From assembly GCF_900130015.1 (NCBI RefSeq), contig NZ_FQXS01000001.1, positions 62,001-126,000 on the forward strand: a DNA stretch of 64,000 nucleotides, in the 5' to 3' direction. The stretch's first letter is position 1. Every line of letters begins with the position of its first letter. This document shows, one piece after another, positions 34,317 to 42,848 of this stretch. The notes beneath the pieces are model-generated. The model was not told the origin of the DNA and ran no database searches. It saw nothing but the letters and a program-made list of their open reading frames with translations. Origin of the DNA: Desulfofustis glycolicus DSM 9705. GTDB lineage: Bacteria > Desulfobacterota > Desulfobulbia > Desulfobulbales > Desulfocapsaceae. A program made the translations under genes and the position numbers.

Positions 34317-36362
34317 ATGACTGAGTCTGCACACATCGCAGCGCTGGAAGCGCAGGTTGCCAAGCTGCTCAAGAAAAATGCCATCCTGGAAGCCGAACTG
34401 CTTTCCTACCGGCGCTTCTGCCAGGATGACCGGAAGCACCTGTCACCCGGTCCCGGTCAACGGACAATCGGCTCGCTGCTGCTGTCAATCATCGACAACA
34501 CGTCAATCATCATCTACGTCAAGGATGCCGATGGGCGCTACCTCCTGGCAAACAAATGTTTCAGCGACCTGGTCAACAAACGCGAGCACGACATCATCGG
34601 CCTGACTCCGGCAGAGCTCTTCCCGGATGAGGTCGCCCGGCAACACCTGCAGCACGATGCCCAGGTCGTCGCCTCGGGACGCCCGGGCACGTTCCGGGAA
34701 CAGGCCGTCTTCGCCGATACCACTCGCGAATTTCTTTCAGACAAGTTCCCTCTCTTCGACGAGAATGGCTCGTTGATCGCTATCGGCGGCGTTTCAACCG
34801 ACATCACCGACCATGTGGCGGCCCAGCGGCGGCTCCGGCAGAGCGAGAAAAAATTCCGCCTGGCCTTTCACACCAGCCCCGACTCGATCAATCTCAACCG
34901 CGTCTCCGATGGTCTCTATCTTGACGTCAACCAAGGGTTCTGCCGCCTGATGGGCTATCGCCGGGACGAGGTGATCGGCCGAACATCGCTGGCACTGAAC
35001 GTCTGGCATCGCACCGAAGATCGGCAGCGCCTCGTGGACGGCCTCAGAGTAAAGGGTTTTGTCGATAATCTGGAAGCCGACTTCGTCGACAAATCCGGTA
35101 ACATCAGGCGCGGCTTGATGTCCGCCCGGCTGATCCGGATCGACGGAGATGACGTCATCTTGTCGATTGCTCGCGACATCACCGATATCCGCCGAACAGA
35201 GCGGGAAAAAGAGCACATCGAGGAGCAATATCGGCTGGCCCAGAAGGTCGAGGCGATCGGTCGGCTGGCCGGCGGCGTGGCCCATGACCTGAACAACCTG
35301 CTATCACCGGTTATCGGCTATAGCGAACTCCTGCTGCAGAGAAGCACCCCGGCAGACCCGAACTACCGTCCCGTCGAGCAGATTCTGCAGGCCGGCACTC
35401 GGGCCAAGGACCTGGTTCACCAATTGCTCGCCTTCAGCCGGAAACAGACCCTGGAGTACAAACCGGTCAACCTGAACAACACCGTTCAGGAAATCGGTCG
35501 GTTGCTGCGCAGTTCCATTCCCGAGGACATCCAACTCATCTTTTCGCTGGCACCTGACCTGCAGACCATCATGGCCGATGTCGGCCAGATCGAGCAGGTC
35601 ATCATGAACCTGGCCCTCAACGCTCGCGACGCGATGCCCCACGGCGGGCGACTACTGTTCGAAACGGCCATGAGTGAACTTGACGAAGACTATGCCGCCG
35701 CCCATCCGGGCGTCGAATCGGGCCGATATGTGCTGCTCTGCGTCAGTGATAACGGCTCGGGCATGGACGAGTCCATCCAAGAACATATCTTCGAACCGTT
35801 CTTCTCGACCAAGAAGGGAAAAGGCACCGGGCTCGGCCTGTCCACCGTCTACGGGATTGTCAAGCAGCATGGCGGCAGCGTCCTCGTCTACAGCGAGCCG
35901 GGGGAAGGAACAACGTTTAAGGTCTTTCTGCCGGTTCCCGTGGAGCCGCCGGTGATAACGCCGGAGACAAAAGAACCGGCGATCCGGCAACATGGCTCGG
36001 GAACCATCCTCCTGGTCGAAGACGACCTCGGCGTCAGGACCCTGGCCACCGCCATTCTGGAAAGCAACGGGTATACCGTCCTGGTCGCAGCCAATGGCGA
36101 ACAAGCCCTGCAGACGGCCAGGGACAGTGCCGCACCGATCGATCTACTGCTCACCGATGTCGTAATGCCCGGGATCAACGGCCGTCAGCTCTACGACCAA
36201 TTGCTGGCAACGATACCGTCACTGCGGGTGATCTACATGTCCGGCTATACCGACAACGTCATCGCCCATAAAGGGATAATCACCCCGGGCCTGGCATTTA
36301 TCCAGAAACCGTTTTCCGTCAAGACCCTGACCGGCAAGGTCCAGCAGGTTTTGGGCGACTGA
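34317..36362 (+). CDS. Hybrid sensor histidine kinase (PAS-PAS-HisKA-HATPase-REC)
   Basis: A 681-residue cytoplasmic sensor kinase without transmembrane helices. A short coiled coil (residues 1-32) is followed by PAS 1 (about 52-165) and PAS 2 (about 180-292). The HisKA box has His323 (GGVAHDLNN). The ATPase has N (NLALNARDAM), G1 (SDNGSGM) and G2 (GTGLGLSTVYG) boxes. The C-terminal receiver has acidic DD at 569-570, Asp614 and a conserved Lys (QKPFS). The start at 34317 follows AGGA. No response regulator partner lies nearby, so the output path is unknown. Confidence 0.88.
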   Translation: MTESAHIAALEAQVAKLLKKNAILEAELLSYRRFCQDDRKHLSPGPGQRTIGSLLLSIIDNTSIIIYVKDADGRYLLANKCFSDLVNKREHDIIGLTPAELFPDEVARQHLQHDAQVVASGRPGTFREQAVFADTTREFLSDKFPLFDENGSLIAIGGVSTDITDHVAAQRRLRQSEKKFRLAFHTSPDSINLNRVSDGLYLDVNQGFCRLMGYRRDEVIGRTSLALNVWHRTEDRQRLVDGLRVKGFVDNLEADFVDKSGNIRRGLMSARLIRIDGDDVILSIARDITDIRRTEREKEHIEEQYRLAQKVEAIGRLAGGVAHDLNNLLSPVIGYSELLLQRSTPADPNYRPVEQILQAGTRAKDLVHQLLAFSRKQTLEYKPVNLNNTVQEIGRLLRSSIPEDIQLIFSLAPDLQTIMADVGQIEQVIMNLALNARDAMPHGGRLLFETAMSELDEDYAAAHPGVESGRYVLLCVSDNGSGMDESIQEHIFEPFFSTKKGKGTGLGLSTVYGIVKQHGGSVLVYSEPGEGTTFKVFLPVPVEPPVITPETKEPAIRQHGSGTILLVEDDLGVRTLATAILESNGYTVLVAANGEQALQTARDSAAPIDLLLTDVVMPGINGRQLYDQLLATIPSLRVIYMSGYTDNVIAHKGIITPGLAFIQKPFSVKTLTGKVQQVLGD

Positions 36363-36452
36363 CGGCTCGACGGTGCCTGCCGGAGAAGGGTCTGGAGCAG
36401 TTTCGCGGCCTGCACCGATGAATCTCGGCAAAAACGTTATCACGTACCTTCT

Positions 36453-37512
36453 CTAGGAAATTACCGCCTGCACCAGAAGACCCGCCGCAATAGCTGTGGC
36501 CAGCACCGATCCGAGAAAGGCCAGGAGCAGCGGTAAGCGAAAAATCCCCTTGAGCATGGCCACCTCCGGCAGACTCGCCCCAGCGCCACCGATGATCAAT
36601 GCGACGACCGCGCCGACGCTCATACCCTTGCCAATCAGAATTACCGCGATCGGCACCACCATACTGACCCTGAGGTAGAGCGGAATAACGGCCACCGCCG
36701 CAATCGGCACGGCCAGCGGATTGTCGGCACCGGCCAGTCGCGTTACCAACTCCGTCGGCAGGAAGCCGTGGAGCACGGCACCGATCGCTACCCCCAACAG
36801 GATAAAAGGCAGCAGTCTTTTGAACTGCCCAACCGCGCCGATCAAGATGCGGCGCCACCGGCCGTCACTGGCAGGCTTGTTGACCGCGCCGCTGGTTCAG
36901 CACCGTTTCTGAACCTGAACCTGAAACTGCGGAGCAGCAAGGCGCGGCGGGTAGCGTGCTGATCACCTGCAACGGCCGTAGCGCCGGTAGGCCGGAACCA
37001 ACACCTGCCGACGAAGATGTCGCAGTGCAACCAGCAACCGGCGGATCGCTACCGTAAACTATCTCCCGGTTGAGATAGACGGCAAATCCTGCCTGCTGCA
37101 GCATAAAACCGATGGTGATGGTCATCGTCACCGCTACAGCTACATAGACCGCTGTCATCTGCGGACCGAGCAGAGCGAGAAACAGTGGCACGATAATCGG
37201 GTTGACCAGCGGCGAGGTGAAAAGAAAGGTCATCGTCGGACCGAACCCGGCCTGAGCCTTGAGCAACCCGATGGTCACTGGAATGGTCGAACAGCTGCAA
37301 AACGGCGTCAGGCCAACGAGAATTGAGCCGATCACATAGCCGCGCCCCCGGCGTCCCGACAACCAGCGCCGGACCTTTTCCTGGGGAAGAAATTCGTTGA
37401 TCACACCAACGAGAAAACTGATACCAACAAAGAGCACTGACAACTCCACCATAGTTACCAGGAAAAACCGCACCGTTCCTTCGATTAACGGCAGCAACTG
37501 TTCACTTTCCAT
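36453..37512 (-). pseudogene. DUF318/ArsP-type permease with a frameshift
   Basis: The first frame (36865-37512) encodes the N-terminal half of a two-part permease with the signature GLTPFCSCSTIPVTIGLLKA and SPLVNPII. It ends with a stop shortly after a variable cysteine- and serine-rich linker. The second half continues in the next frame (from about 36895 to 36453) with LLPFILLGVAIGAVLHGFLP, GADNPLAVPIAAV and GKGMSVGAVVALIIGGAGASLPE. The switch needs one extra base between 36868 and 36897. No slippery homopolymer is seen, so a real mutation, a sequencing error or a rare programmed shift are all possible. Intact relatives export organoarsenicals or other toxicants. Confidence 0.75.
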
Positions 37513-37527
37513 ATTATATCTCCCATT

Positions 37528-37545
37528 ATTCTAGTATTATCGAAA
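37528..37545. promoter_or_regulatory. Candidate ArsR operator before the permease gene
   Basis: The 18 bases ATTCTAGTATTATCGAAA lie 16 bp upstream of the permease ATG and match the symmetric site upstream of the arsR-type gene (38115-38132) at 14 of 18 positions. The half sites TTC and GAA are kept. Confidence 0.55.
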
Positions 37546-37738
37546 TGTTAAAGCGCACAAACAGCTTGTTTTATGGGGGAGCTTGAGAAATACGGAATTT
37601 CGTTCAAGATCGAGGCGTGCAAAAAAATTTTACCACAGGCATGTACATGATATTCCGAGGATGACATTTGATTGCGCAACGATGAATTGGGAGAAATGAA
37701 AATTTTTCAAGGTTCCCTTAGGTCGAGCCAGCACGCTA

Positions 37739-38041
37739 TCACCCGTCCTGACGGTTCTCCAGCGAACAGCACTCGGCCAGCAGAAATTCGGCAAGCTCCC
37801 TGATTTCCTGGTATTGCGGCTCGCAATACAGCATCCGGCTGGCCCGCCGCTGACTGATCAGGGCGACCTGAACGAGGCGCTGGAGATGGTGGGACAACGT
37901 CGATCCGGGAATACCCAGGTGTCGCTGGATTTCCCCGACCGAAAGGCCGTTCCGGCCCGCTTTGACGAGCAGCCGCAGGATGGAGAGCCTGGTGACATTA
38001 CCGATCTCCGCACATCGAGCCGCAGCGATTTCCAGATCCAT
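37739..38041 (-). CDS. ArsR-family transcriptional regulator
   Basis: A 100-residue winged-helix repressor with RLSILRLLVKAGRNGLSVGEIQRHLGIPGSTLSHHLQRLVQVALISQRRASRMLYCE. A Cys in position 10 and the C-terminal CC (ECCSLE) could be effector ligands, but the classical ArsR CVC motif is absent, so the inducer may not be arsenite. AAGGAG precedes the ATG. It lies 226 bp upstream of the permease in the same direction and shares an operator-like sequence with it. Confidence 0.88.
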   Translation of the reverse strand: MDLEIAAARCAEIGNVTRLSILRLLVKAGRNGLSVGEIQRHLGIPGSTLSHHLQRLVQVALISQRRASRMLYCEPQYQEIRELAEFLLAECCSLENRQDG

Positions 38042-38114
38042 AGGTCCTCTCCTTTTTCCAGGTTCTCAACTTCCGGTGCGATGATACACCTGTACCTGCT
38101 CGCAGTCAACTATA

Positions 38115-38132
38115 TTTCTAGTAATACAGAAA
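38115..38132. promoter_or_regulatory. Candidate ArsR operator before the regulator gene
   Basis: TTTCT-AGTAATAC-AGAAA is a perfect 5-bp inverted repeat with an 8-bp centre, 74 bp upstream of the regulator ATG. A related copy precedes the permease gene, suggesting that the regulator controls itself and the permease. Confidence 0.6.
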
Positions 38133-38216
38133 CGTCAAAGTTTTCCTGCTACTACCTTCTCCACCCACCTATCTGCGAGAAAAATCGAAGCATCAAGATC
38201 CATAATATTTTCCGAT

Positions 38217-38245
38217 TTGTCAAAAAGGAGAAAACGGGATAGATA
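38217..38245 (+). promoter_or_regulatory. Candidate sigma-70 promoter for the TudS-like/ABC operon
   Basis: TTGTCA (38217-38222) and TAGATA (38240-38245) are separated by exactly 17 bp, about 130 bp before the TudS-like start. Confidence 0.4.
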
Positions 38246-38375
38246 GTCGTTGCTCATCACCAACGAAACGCAGTCCATACCTAGCGGTCCAATCCGCGCT
38301 TTTCAGGGTACTGTATTCTGCGAACATGACCCAAAAACCTGACCTATAAAGACTCTCCAAACGAAGACGAACAAG

Positions 38376-38927
38376 ATGAAACGAAAAAAACGCATTCTGC
38401 TGGTCTGTCATTGCCTGCTCAACAGCAATGCCAAGATCTATCCGCTGGCTGATGTTGCCGGTGCTTATATCGACGCCGTCTCACCGTCTCTGGCCGAGGG
38501 TGTCGGGATCATACAACTCCCCTGCCCGGAAACCTGCTATCTCGGAGTCAATCGCTGGGGGATGAGCAAAGAACAATACGATCACCCGGCATTCCATTCC
38601 TTTTGTCGAAATCTCCTCGAGCCAACGATGCTCCAAATCCAGGCTTTCCACCGCGCCGGGTACTCGTTTGTCGGCGTCGCCGGCATGGATGGCAGTCCCA
38701 ATTGCGGGATCGAAAAGACTTGCGTCGGTCTGGCAGGCGGAGACGTCTGCAGTCATCTTTTTCGACATGACCCGTGTCGTAACCTGGCAACGATCGACGG
38801 TCGGGGAGTCTTTATGGATTTACTGGCCGAACTGCTGCAATCAGTCCGAATCGATATCCCTTTTCTTGCGCTGCACACCGAAACGACATTCGAGACCAAC
38901 GAAAACATGAGGAACACACTGCCATGA
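38376..38927 (+). CDS. TudS/DUF523-related Fe-S protein (CD3072 type)
   Basis: A 183-residue protein with cysteines spaced as in the TudS desulfurase family: Cys11 and Cys13 (VCHCLLN), Cys50 (QLPCPETC) and Cys110 (GSPNCGIEKTC). In TudS three cysteines hold a [4Fe-4S] cluster that takes sulfur from thio-compounds such as 2-thiouracil. Sequence similarity here is to the TudS-related branch, so the substrate may differ. Its stop overlaps the next start (ATGA), coupling it to an amino-acid-type ABC importer, which suggests that the imported ligand is a sulfur compound or that the two act together. Confidence 0.75.
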   Translation: MKRKKRILLVCHCLLNSNAKIYPLADVAGAYIDAVSPSLAEGVGIIQLPCPETCYLGVNRWGMSKEQYDHPAFHSFCRNLLEPTMLQIQAFHRAGYSFVGVAGMDGSPNCGIEKTCVGLAGGDVCSHLFRHDPCRNLATIDGRGVFMDLLAELLQSVRIDIPFLALHTETTFETNENMRNTLP

Positions 38928-39703
38928 ACATGAAAACTCCGTTTATCGTAATGATTATCGCCTTCTCGCTTCTGTTCGGTACCATCGAGACAAGTCTCGC
39001 CGATGCATCCCTCGAGGCGGTCAAGACCACCGGCAAAATGAAGGTCGGCTTTTGTGCGCAATATCCGCCATTCGAGTCAAAAAACGAGACCACCGGCCAA
39101 TTCGAGGGATTCGACGTCGATCTCGGCAAAGCGCTGGCTCGGGAACTCGGGGTCGAAGCCGTATTTGTCGATGCTGAGTGGCAGGGACTGTTGGCGGGTT
39201 TGAAAAAAGGCGATTTCGATATGCTGATCACCTGCATGTCAAAATCAGAGACGCGCGGCGAAAACGTTAATTTCAGCGATGTTTACTATGAGCTACCCGA
39301 CGTCATCGTGGTGCGCAAAGATGAACAGGCAATCAGCAGTCGCGACGATCTGCGGGGAAAAACAGTTGGCGTACAAGTCGGCTCAGGCAGCGAACAGCTC
39401 GCCGACTCAATGCAGGAGCACTTCGGTGAAATCAAACGCTACAATTACAATCCTGAAGCTTTCACCGATCTCAAATTCAACCGTCTTGACGCGGTGCTGG
39501 TCGGGTACGCTTACGCGGTTCAGCAAATGAAGACCGATCCGTCGTTCAAGGTGGTTGGTGAGCCGCTGGCCAAAGCGGAAATCGTCATCGTGCTGCCACT
39601 GGGGGCCGACACGTTGACCGACCAGGTAAACCAGGCACTGGTACGAATAAAAGAGAACGGGACCTACGAGCAGATCCACGACACCTGGCTCAAGGTGCAA
39701 TAA
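38924..39703 (+). CDS. Polar amino-acid-type ABC transporter substrate-binding protein
   Basis: A 259-residue periplasmic protein of the SBP_bac_3 family with a signal peptide (residues 1-26). Conserved ligand-site features are VGFCAQYPPFE, FEGFDVDLGKALARELG, and the GKTVGVQVGSGSEQ loop. The ligand is probably an amino acid or related compound (for example cystine or a thio-amino acid, given the TudS-like partner). It begins with an ATGA overlap with the TudS-like gene. Confidence 0.9.
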   Translation: MNMKTPFIVMIIAFSLLFGTIETSLADASLEAVKTTGKMKVGFCAQYPPFESKNETTGQFEGFDVDLGKALARELGVEAVFVDAEWQGLLAGLKKGDFDMLITCMSKSETRGENVNFSDVYYELPDVIVVRKDEQAISSRDDLRGKTVGVQVGSGSEQLADSMQEHFGEIKRYNYNPEAFTDLKFNRLDAVLVGYAYAVQQMKTDPSFKVVGEPLAKAEIVIVLPLGADTLTDQVNQALVRIKENGTYEQIHDTWLKVQ

Positions 39704-39718
39704 CTCTATCCTGTCCTT

Positions 39719-40387
39719 TTGCACGTGCCCGATTTCCGATTCGACATCGTCGCCAGGGCGTTACCTTCCATCTGGGAAGGTGCCCTGGTGACCCTGAACA
39801 TAGCAATCCTGTCTTTCTGCTTGGCCGCCATCCTTGGATTCGTGGTCGGTATTCTTCGCTCCCGGCCCGGGCGATGGTACTGCCTGCTGGCTCCCTATGT
39901 CGAACTTTTTCGAGGGACACCGCTGCTCATCCAGCTCTTTTTCATCTACTACGGTTTGCCAACCCTCGGTCTGACCCTGACCAGCTTCCAGGCAGCGATA
40001 CTCGGACTTGGGCTGAATGGCGGTGCCTATATCTCCGAAGTGATTCGCGGTGCTCTGCTGGCGGTGAATATCGGCCAGCGAGACGCCGCCGCCGCGCTGG
40101 GACTCAACTGGCTGCAAACGCTCGCCTATATTATCCTTCCCCAGGCGCTCACCGTTGCCATTCCACCCCTGATGAATATCTTTGCCAGTCTGCTCAAGGA
40201 GACATCACTGGTGTCGGTTCTCGCCATTACCGAGCTGACCCGCGTTGGACAACTTGTCTACACTCGGAGTTTCCGTGCTTTTGAAATTTATCTGGTGATC
40301 GGCCTGATCTACCTGATAATGACCTATAGCGTGGTACGCTTGTCCCACTATCTGGAACGACGGTTTCACATCGCCGGCAGGCTTTAG
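39719..40387 (+). CDS. Polar amino-acid-type ABC transporter permease
   Basis: A 222-residue HisM/GlnP-type permease with about five membrane segments and the EAA loop (AAALGLNWLQTLAYIILPQALTVAIPPL). The start is uncertain: TTG at 39719 or GTG at 39725, neither with a clear ribosome site. No ATPase gene follows, so the importer must use an ATPase encoded elsewhere. Confidence 0.88.
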   Translation: MHVPDFRFDIVARALPSIWEGALVTLNIAILSFCLAAILGFVVGILRSRPGRWYCLLAPYVELFRGTPLLIQLFFIYYGLPTLGLTLTSFQAAILGLGLNGGAYISEVIRGALLAVNIGQRDAAAALGLNWLQTLAYIILPQALTVAIPPLMNIFASLLKETSLVSVLAITELTRVGQLVYTRSFRAFEIYLVIGLIYLIMTYSVVRLSHYLERRFHIAGRL

Positions 40388-40560
40388 GGGAAAAAACAAT
40401 AGCCTCCTTCCCTCAGGCATCTTCAGGTAATCGTTGTTGCAACACGACTAATCGGCTAGATTAGGCTTATACAGAGGCATAACGGTATCAGACCAGGCTG
40501 GTGGTATCTGCCGGCCTCCGCACCACCAACGCTATCTATCAGACAGTCGTGCTATCATCC

Positions 40561-41640
40561 ATGCCACCAATATACCGCCGCACCCGGGCCGTTTTGTTCG
40601 TTCTGGCATTGACCACCGTGCCAGCAACCGCTGCCGCCTTGGCGGCCCCCCCCTCACCCCTGATCCATTGCCACCAGATAGCCGATTCTCTCGAACGACT
40701 GGCCTGCTACGACCGGGCCAGCGGCCGCGACACAGATGAACCGGTAGCCGGCAGCACCGCCGACCGTCTGAACCTCCCGGATCAGGCGACAACGCCTGAC
40801 GAGACGGCTGATAAGAGCGGCGCTCCCGCCTACGAAGAGGCTCGCACGCCGTCGATGATCGATACCGTCTGGGCTTTCGACGCCGACAGCAGCCGCACCC
40901 TGATCACCACCCATCAGCGCAACTACGCGCTGCTCGGCCGTTATACCTCGAGCAGCAATGAAACACCTTATTCATCACTATTCGATGACTTCGGGGACAG
41001 CTCCGGCCTGGATGCGGTCGAGGCCAAGCTGCAGATCAGTTTCAAAACCCGGCTCTGGGCAAGCAATGACCGGCAGCTTGGCCTGTGGCTGGCCTACACC
41101 CAACAGAGTCACTGGCAGGTTTACAACGATGAGCAGTCGCGGCCGTTTCGCGAAACCAACTACATGCCGGAGTTGTTCTTCAGCTATCGACCGGGGCTGT
41201 CGTTTGCCGGTTTCGATTGGAACCTGCTCAACGCCGGCTACAACCACCAGTCCAACGGCCGATCCGGTATTTTGTCGCGCAGCTGGGATCGGCTCTTTGT
41301 CGAAGGCGGTGTTGAACGGGGGAATCTCGGCCTGTTTGGCCGGCTCTGGTATCGCATCCCGGAGAATAACGAAGACGAAAACCCAGATATCACCGATTAT
41401 TACGGCTACGGCGACCTCACCGCACTGTATCGTATCAACGGGCACAGCCTGTCCCTGAAGGTTGGCGGAAGCCTGGCCAGCGGAAAGGGGGCCGCCGAGA
41501 TCTCCTGGGTGACCCCGCCGATCATCGGGCCGCTGCGCGGCTATGTCCAACTTTTCAGCGGCTACGGTGAGAGTTTGATCGATTACAACTGGTACCAGAA
41601 CACCGTCGGCATCGGCGTCGCCCTCAACGACCTCTACTAG
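40561..41640 (+). CDS. pldA: Outer-membrane phospholipase A (PldA)
   Basis: A 359-residue outer-membrane beta-barrel enzyme hydrolysing phospholipids misplaced in the outer leaflet. A signal peptide (residues 1-29) is followed by a periplasmic N-terminal segment with HQIADSLERLACYDRASG and a linker, then the barrel. The catalytic block YNHQSNGRSGILSRSWDRLFVEG holds the His and Ser of the PldA active site; a Ca2+ site is expected nearby. Start at the ATG at 40561; the upstream frame is not signal-like. It stands alone between two transport operons. Confidence 0.88.
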   Translation: MPPIYRRTRAVLFVLALTTVPATAAALAAPPSPLIHCHQIADSLERLACYDRASGRDTDEPVAGSTADRLNLPDQATTPDETADKSGAPAYEEARTPSMIDTVWAFDADSSRTLITTHQRNYALLGRYTSSSNETPYSSLFDDFGDSSGLDAVEAKLQISFKTRLWASNDRQLGLWLAYTQQSHWQVYNDEQSRPFRETNYMPELFFSYRPGLSFAGFDWNLLNAGYNHQSNGRSGILSRSWDRLFVEGGVERGNLGLFGRLWYRIPENNEDENPDITDYYGYGDLTALYRINGHSLSLKVGGSLASGKGAAEISWVTPPIIGPLRGYVQLFSGYGESLIDYNWYQNTVGIGVALNDLY

Positions 41641-41713
41641 CCGCTGATCGCAGCTCTGTCCCGCCGCCTGACTCGACCGATATACTCCCTGCTCTTATTG
41701 AGCTACGAGCTGA

Positions 41714-42100
41714 TCAGCTTTTGACTTTTCGCAGAATGTGCTGAATAACCTCGCTGTGTTCCTTCTGCGGGCTGAACATTACAATATCGGTATCCTCTTC
41801 CGCCCTGACGCTGTGGCCGGGGGGCCAATAGAACAGATCGCCCGTATGAGAAGTCTCCTGCTCCCCACCATCATACAAAGCGGTGATCGCTCCTTTTATG
41901 ACATACCCCCAATGCGGACACTGGCACCTATCTCCTTCGAGTCCATGAAGCAACTCTGTGATGTCGGTGCCAGATCCAAAGGAGAAATACTCGGCTCCCA
42001 TCTTTCCGTATGCGGAAACGTCGCCGAAATCAGTCTGCTGTCGGGCTTTAGCACCTGGCACATCAATCATAACCGGTACGTCTTCTTTTGCTATACGCAT
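41714..42100 (-). CDS. Cupin-domain protein
   Basis: A 128-residue single-domain cupin. The first cupin motif region is CPHWGYVIKGAI (metal His) and the second is GDLFYWPPGHSVRAEED. The gene is followed on the same strand upstream by a fragment of a berberine-bridge enzyme. Function unknown; small cupins of this kind may sense or convert small molecules. Confidence 0.8.
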   Translation of the reverse strand: MRIAKEDVPVMIDVPGAKARQQTDFGDVSAYGKMGAEYFSFGSGTDITELLHGLEGDRCQCPHWGYVIKGAITALYDGGEQETSHTGDLFYWPPGHSVRAEEDTDIVMFSPQKEHSEVIQHILRKVKS

Positions 42101-42148
42101 GATTCATACCTCTATGTCGTTGCGGCTTCCCACCGGCATGTTATGACT

Positions 42149-42427
42149 TCAAGCAGGTGGGATATTTTGATTTAGTCTGAAGAGGTTATTCTGGTCATAC
42201 TTGTTTTTCAACTTTACCAGTCTCTCCCAAGTTTGTTCGGTCCAGGCATCTCTCACATGCGCATCACCCTCATTACTGAGAAAATTCACGGATACTCCTT
42301 GAGCATATGGAACAGTGGTGTCACGGAAATCACGAGCCCAAGCTATACATCGATCATCGCCGGAGCTGTCTCGCCATCGGGTATGAATAGTTAGCACAAA
42401 CGGCGCCTTTCTCAGGACAAACGCCAC
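42149..42427 (-). pseudogene. C-terminal remnant of a berberine-bridge-type FAD oxidase
   Basis: A 92-residue open frame whose end, LKNKYDQNNLFRLNQNIPPA, is the diagnostic C-terminus of BBE-type FAD-linked oxidases, preceded by APFVLTIHTRWRD. A complete enzyme has about 450 residues; the frame runs only a few codons upstream before an in-frame stop, and no PCMH domain is present. It is a deletion remnant, probably non-functional. Confidence 0.75.
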
Positions 42428-42848
42428 GTTAGCCGCCTGAACCCGGCTATCTCAGGAAGATCTGTTGTTTTCCGTCCCTGTTTTGCATCAGGTTTGGTTT
42501 TCTGCATCAACACCCAATCGATGCTATTAAGGTCAATTTATGCCACAATGTGGTAGTCGTCAAGAAGAGATTGGACAGGCACCGGCAACTGTCCCAACGA
42601 TCAGTCCGCTCGAAGGCTGCCAGGCAGATCCCGTCGTTTCAGCCAGGACCGACTGCACCTAACGCACTAAAGAGCCATTTAATAGACGGGTCGTTCCCCG
42701 CTGTTAATCTTGCGATGGCAATGTTGCGATTGCAGTTGTATCTATTAGTTTGATAGAATAAATGAGAGATACGCGATTGCAAACACTGCCCGCAATATCG
42801 TCGGCAGCGGGCTTTTCTCTATCAATCAGTGGGCAAGGAGGAAGCGTC
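42428..42848. other. 421-bp leader region of the Fbp-type ABC operon
   Basis: No gene was recognised. It contains a candidate promoter TTGCAG (42730-42735) and TAGAAT (42754-42759) with an 18-bp spacer, and downstream a GCCCGC/GCGGGC hairpin (about 42787-42811) followed by TTTTCT. The hairpin sits in the transcribed leader, before AAGGAGG, so it could be an attenuator or the end of another transcript. Confidence 0.45.

Larger units (their letters stand above)
38042..38375. other. 334-bp divergent region between arsR-type gene and TudS-like gene
   Basis: Holds the candidate ArsR operator at 38115-38132 and a candidate promoter at 38217-38245 directed toward the TudS-like gene. No gene was recognised. 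Confidence 0.5.

Noticed and set aside
36865-36867. The TGA ending the first half of the DUF318 permease as a possible selenocysteine codon
   Set aside because: Reading through stays in a frame without permease features; the true second half continues in a different frame, so a frameshift explains it better.
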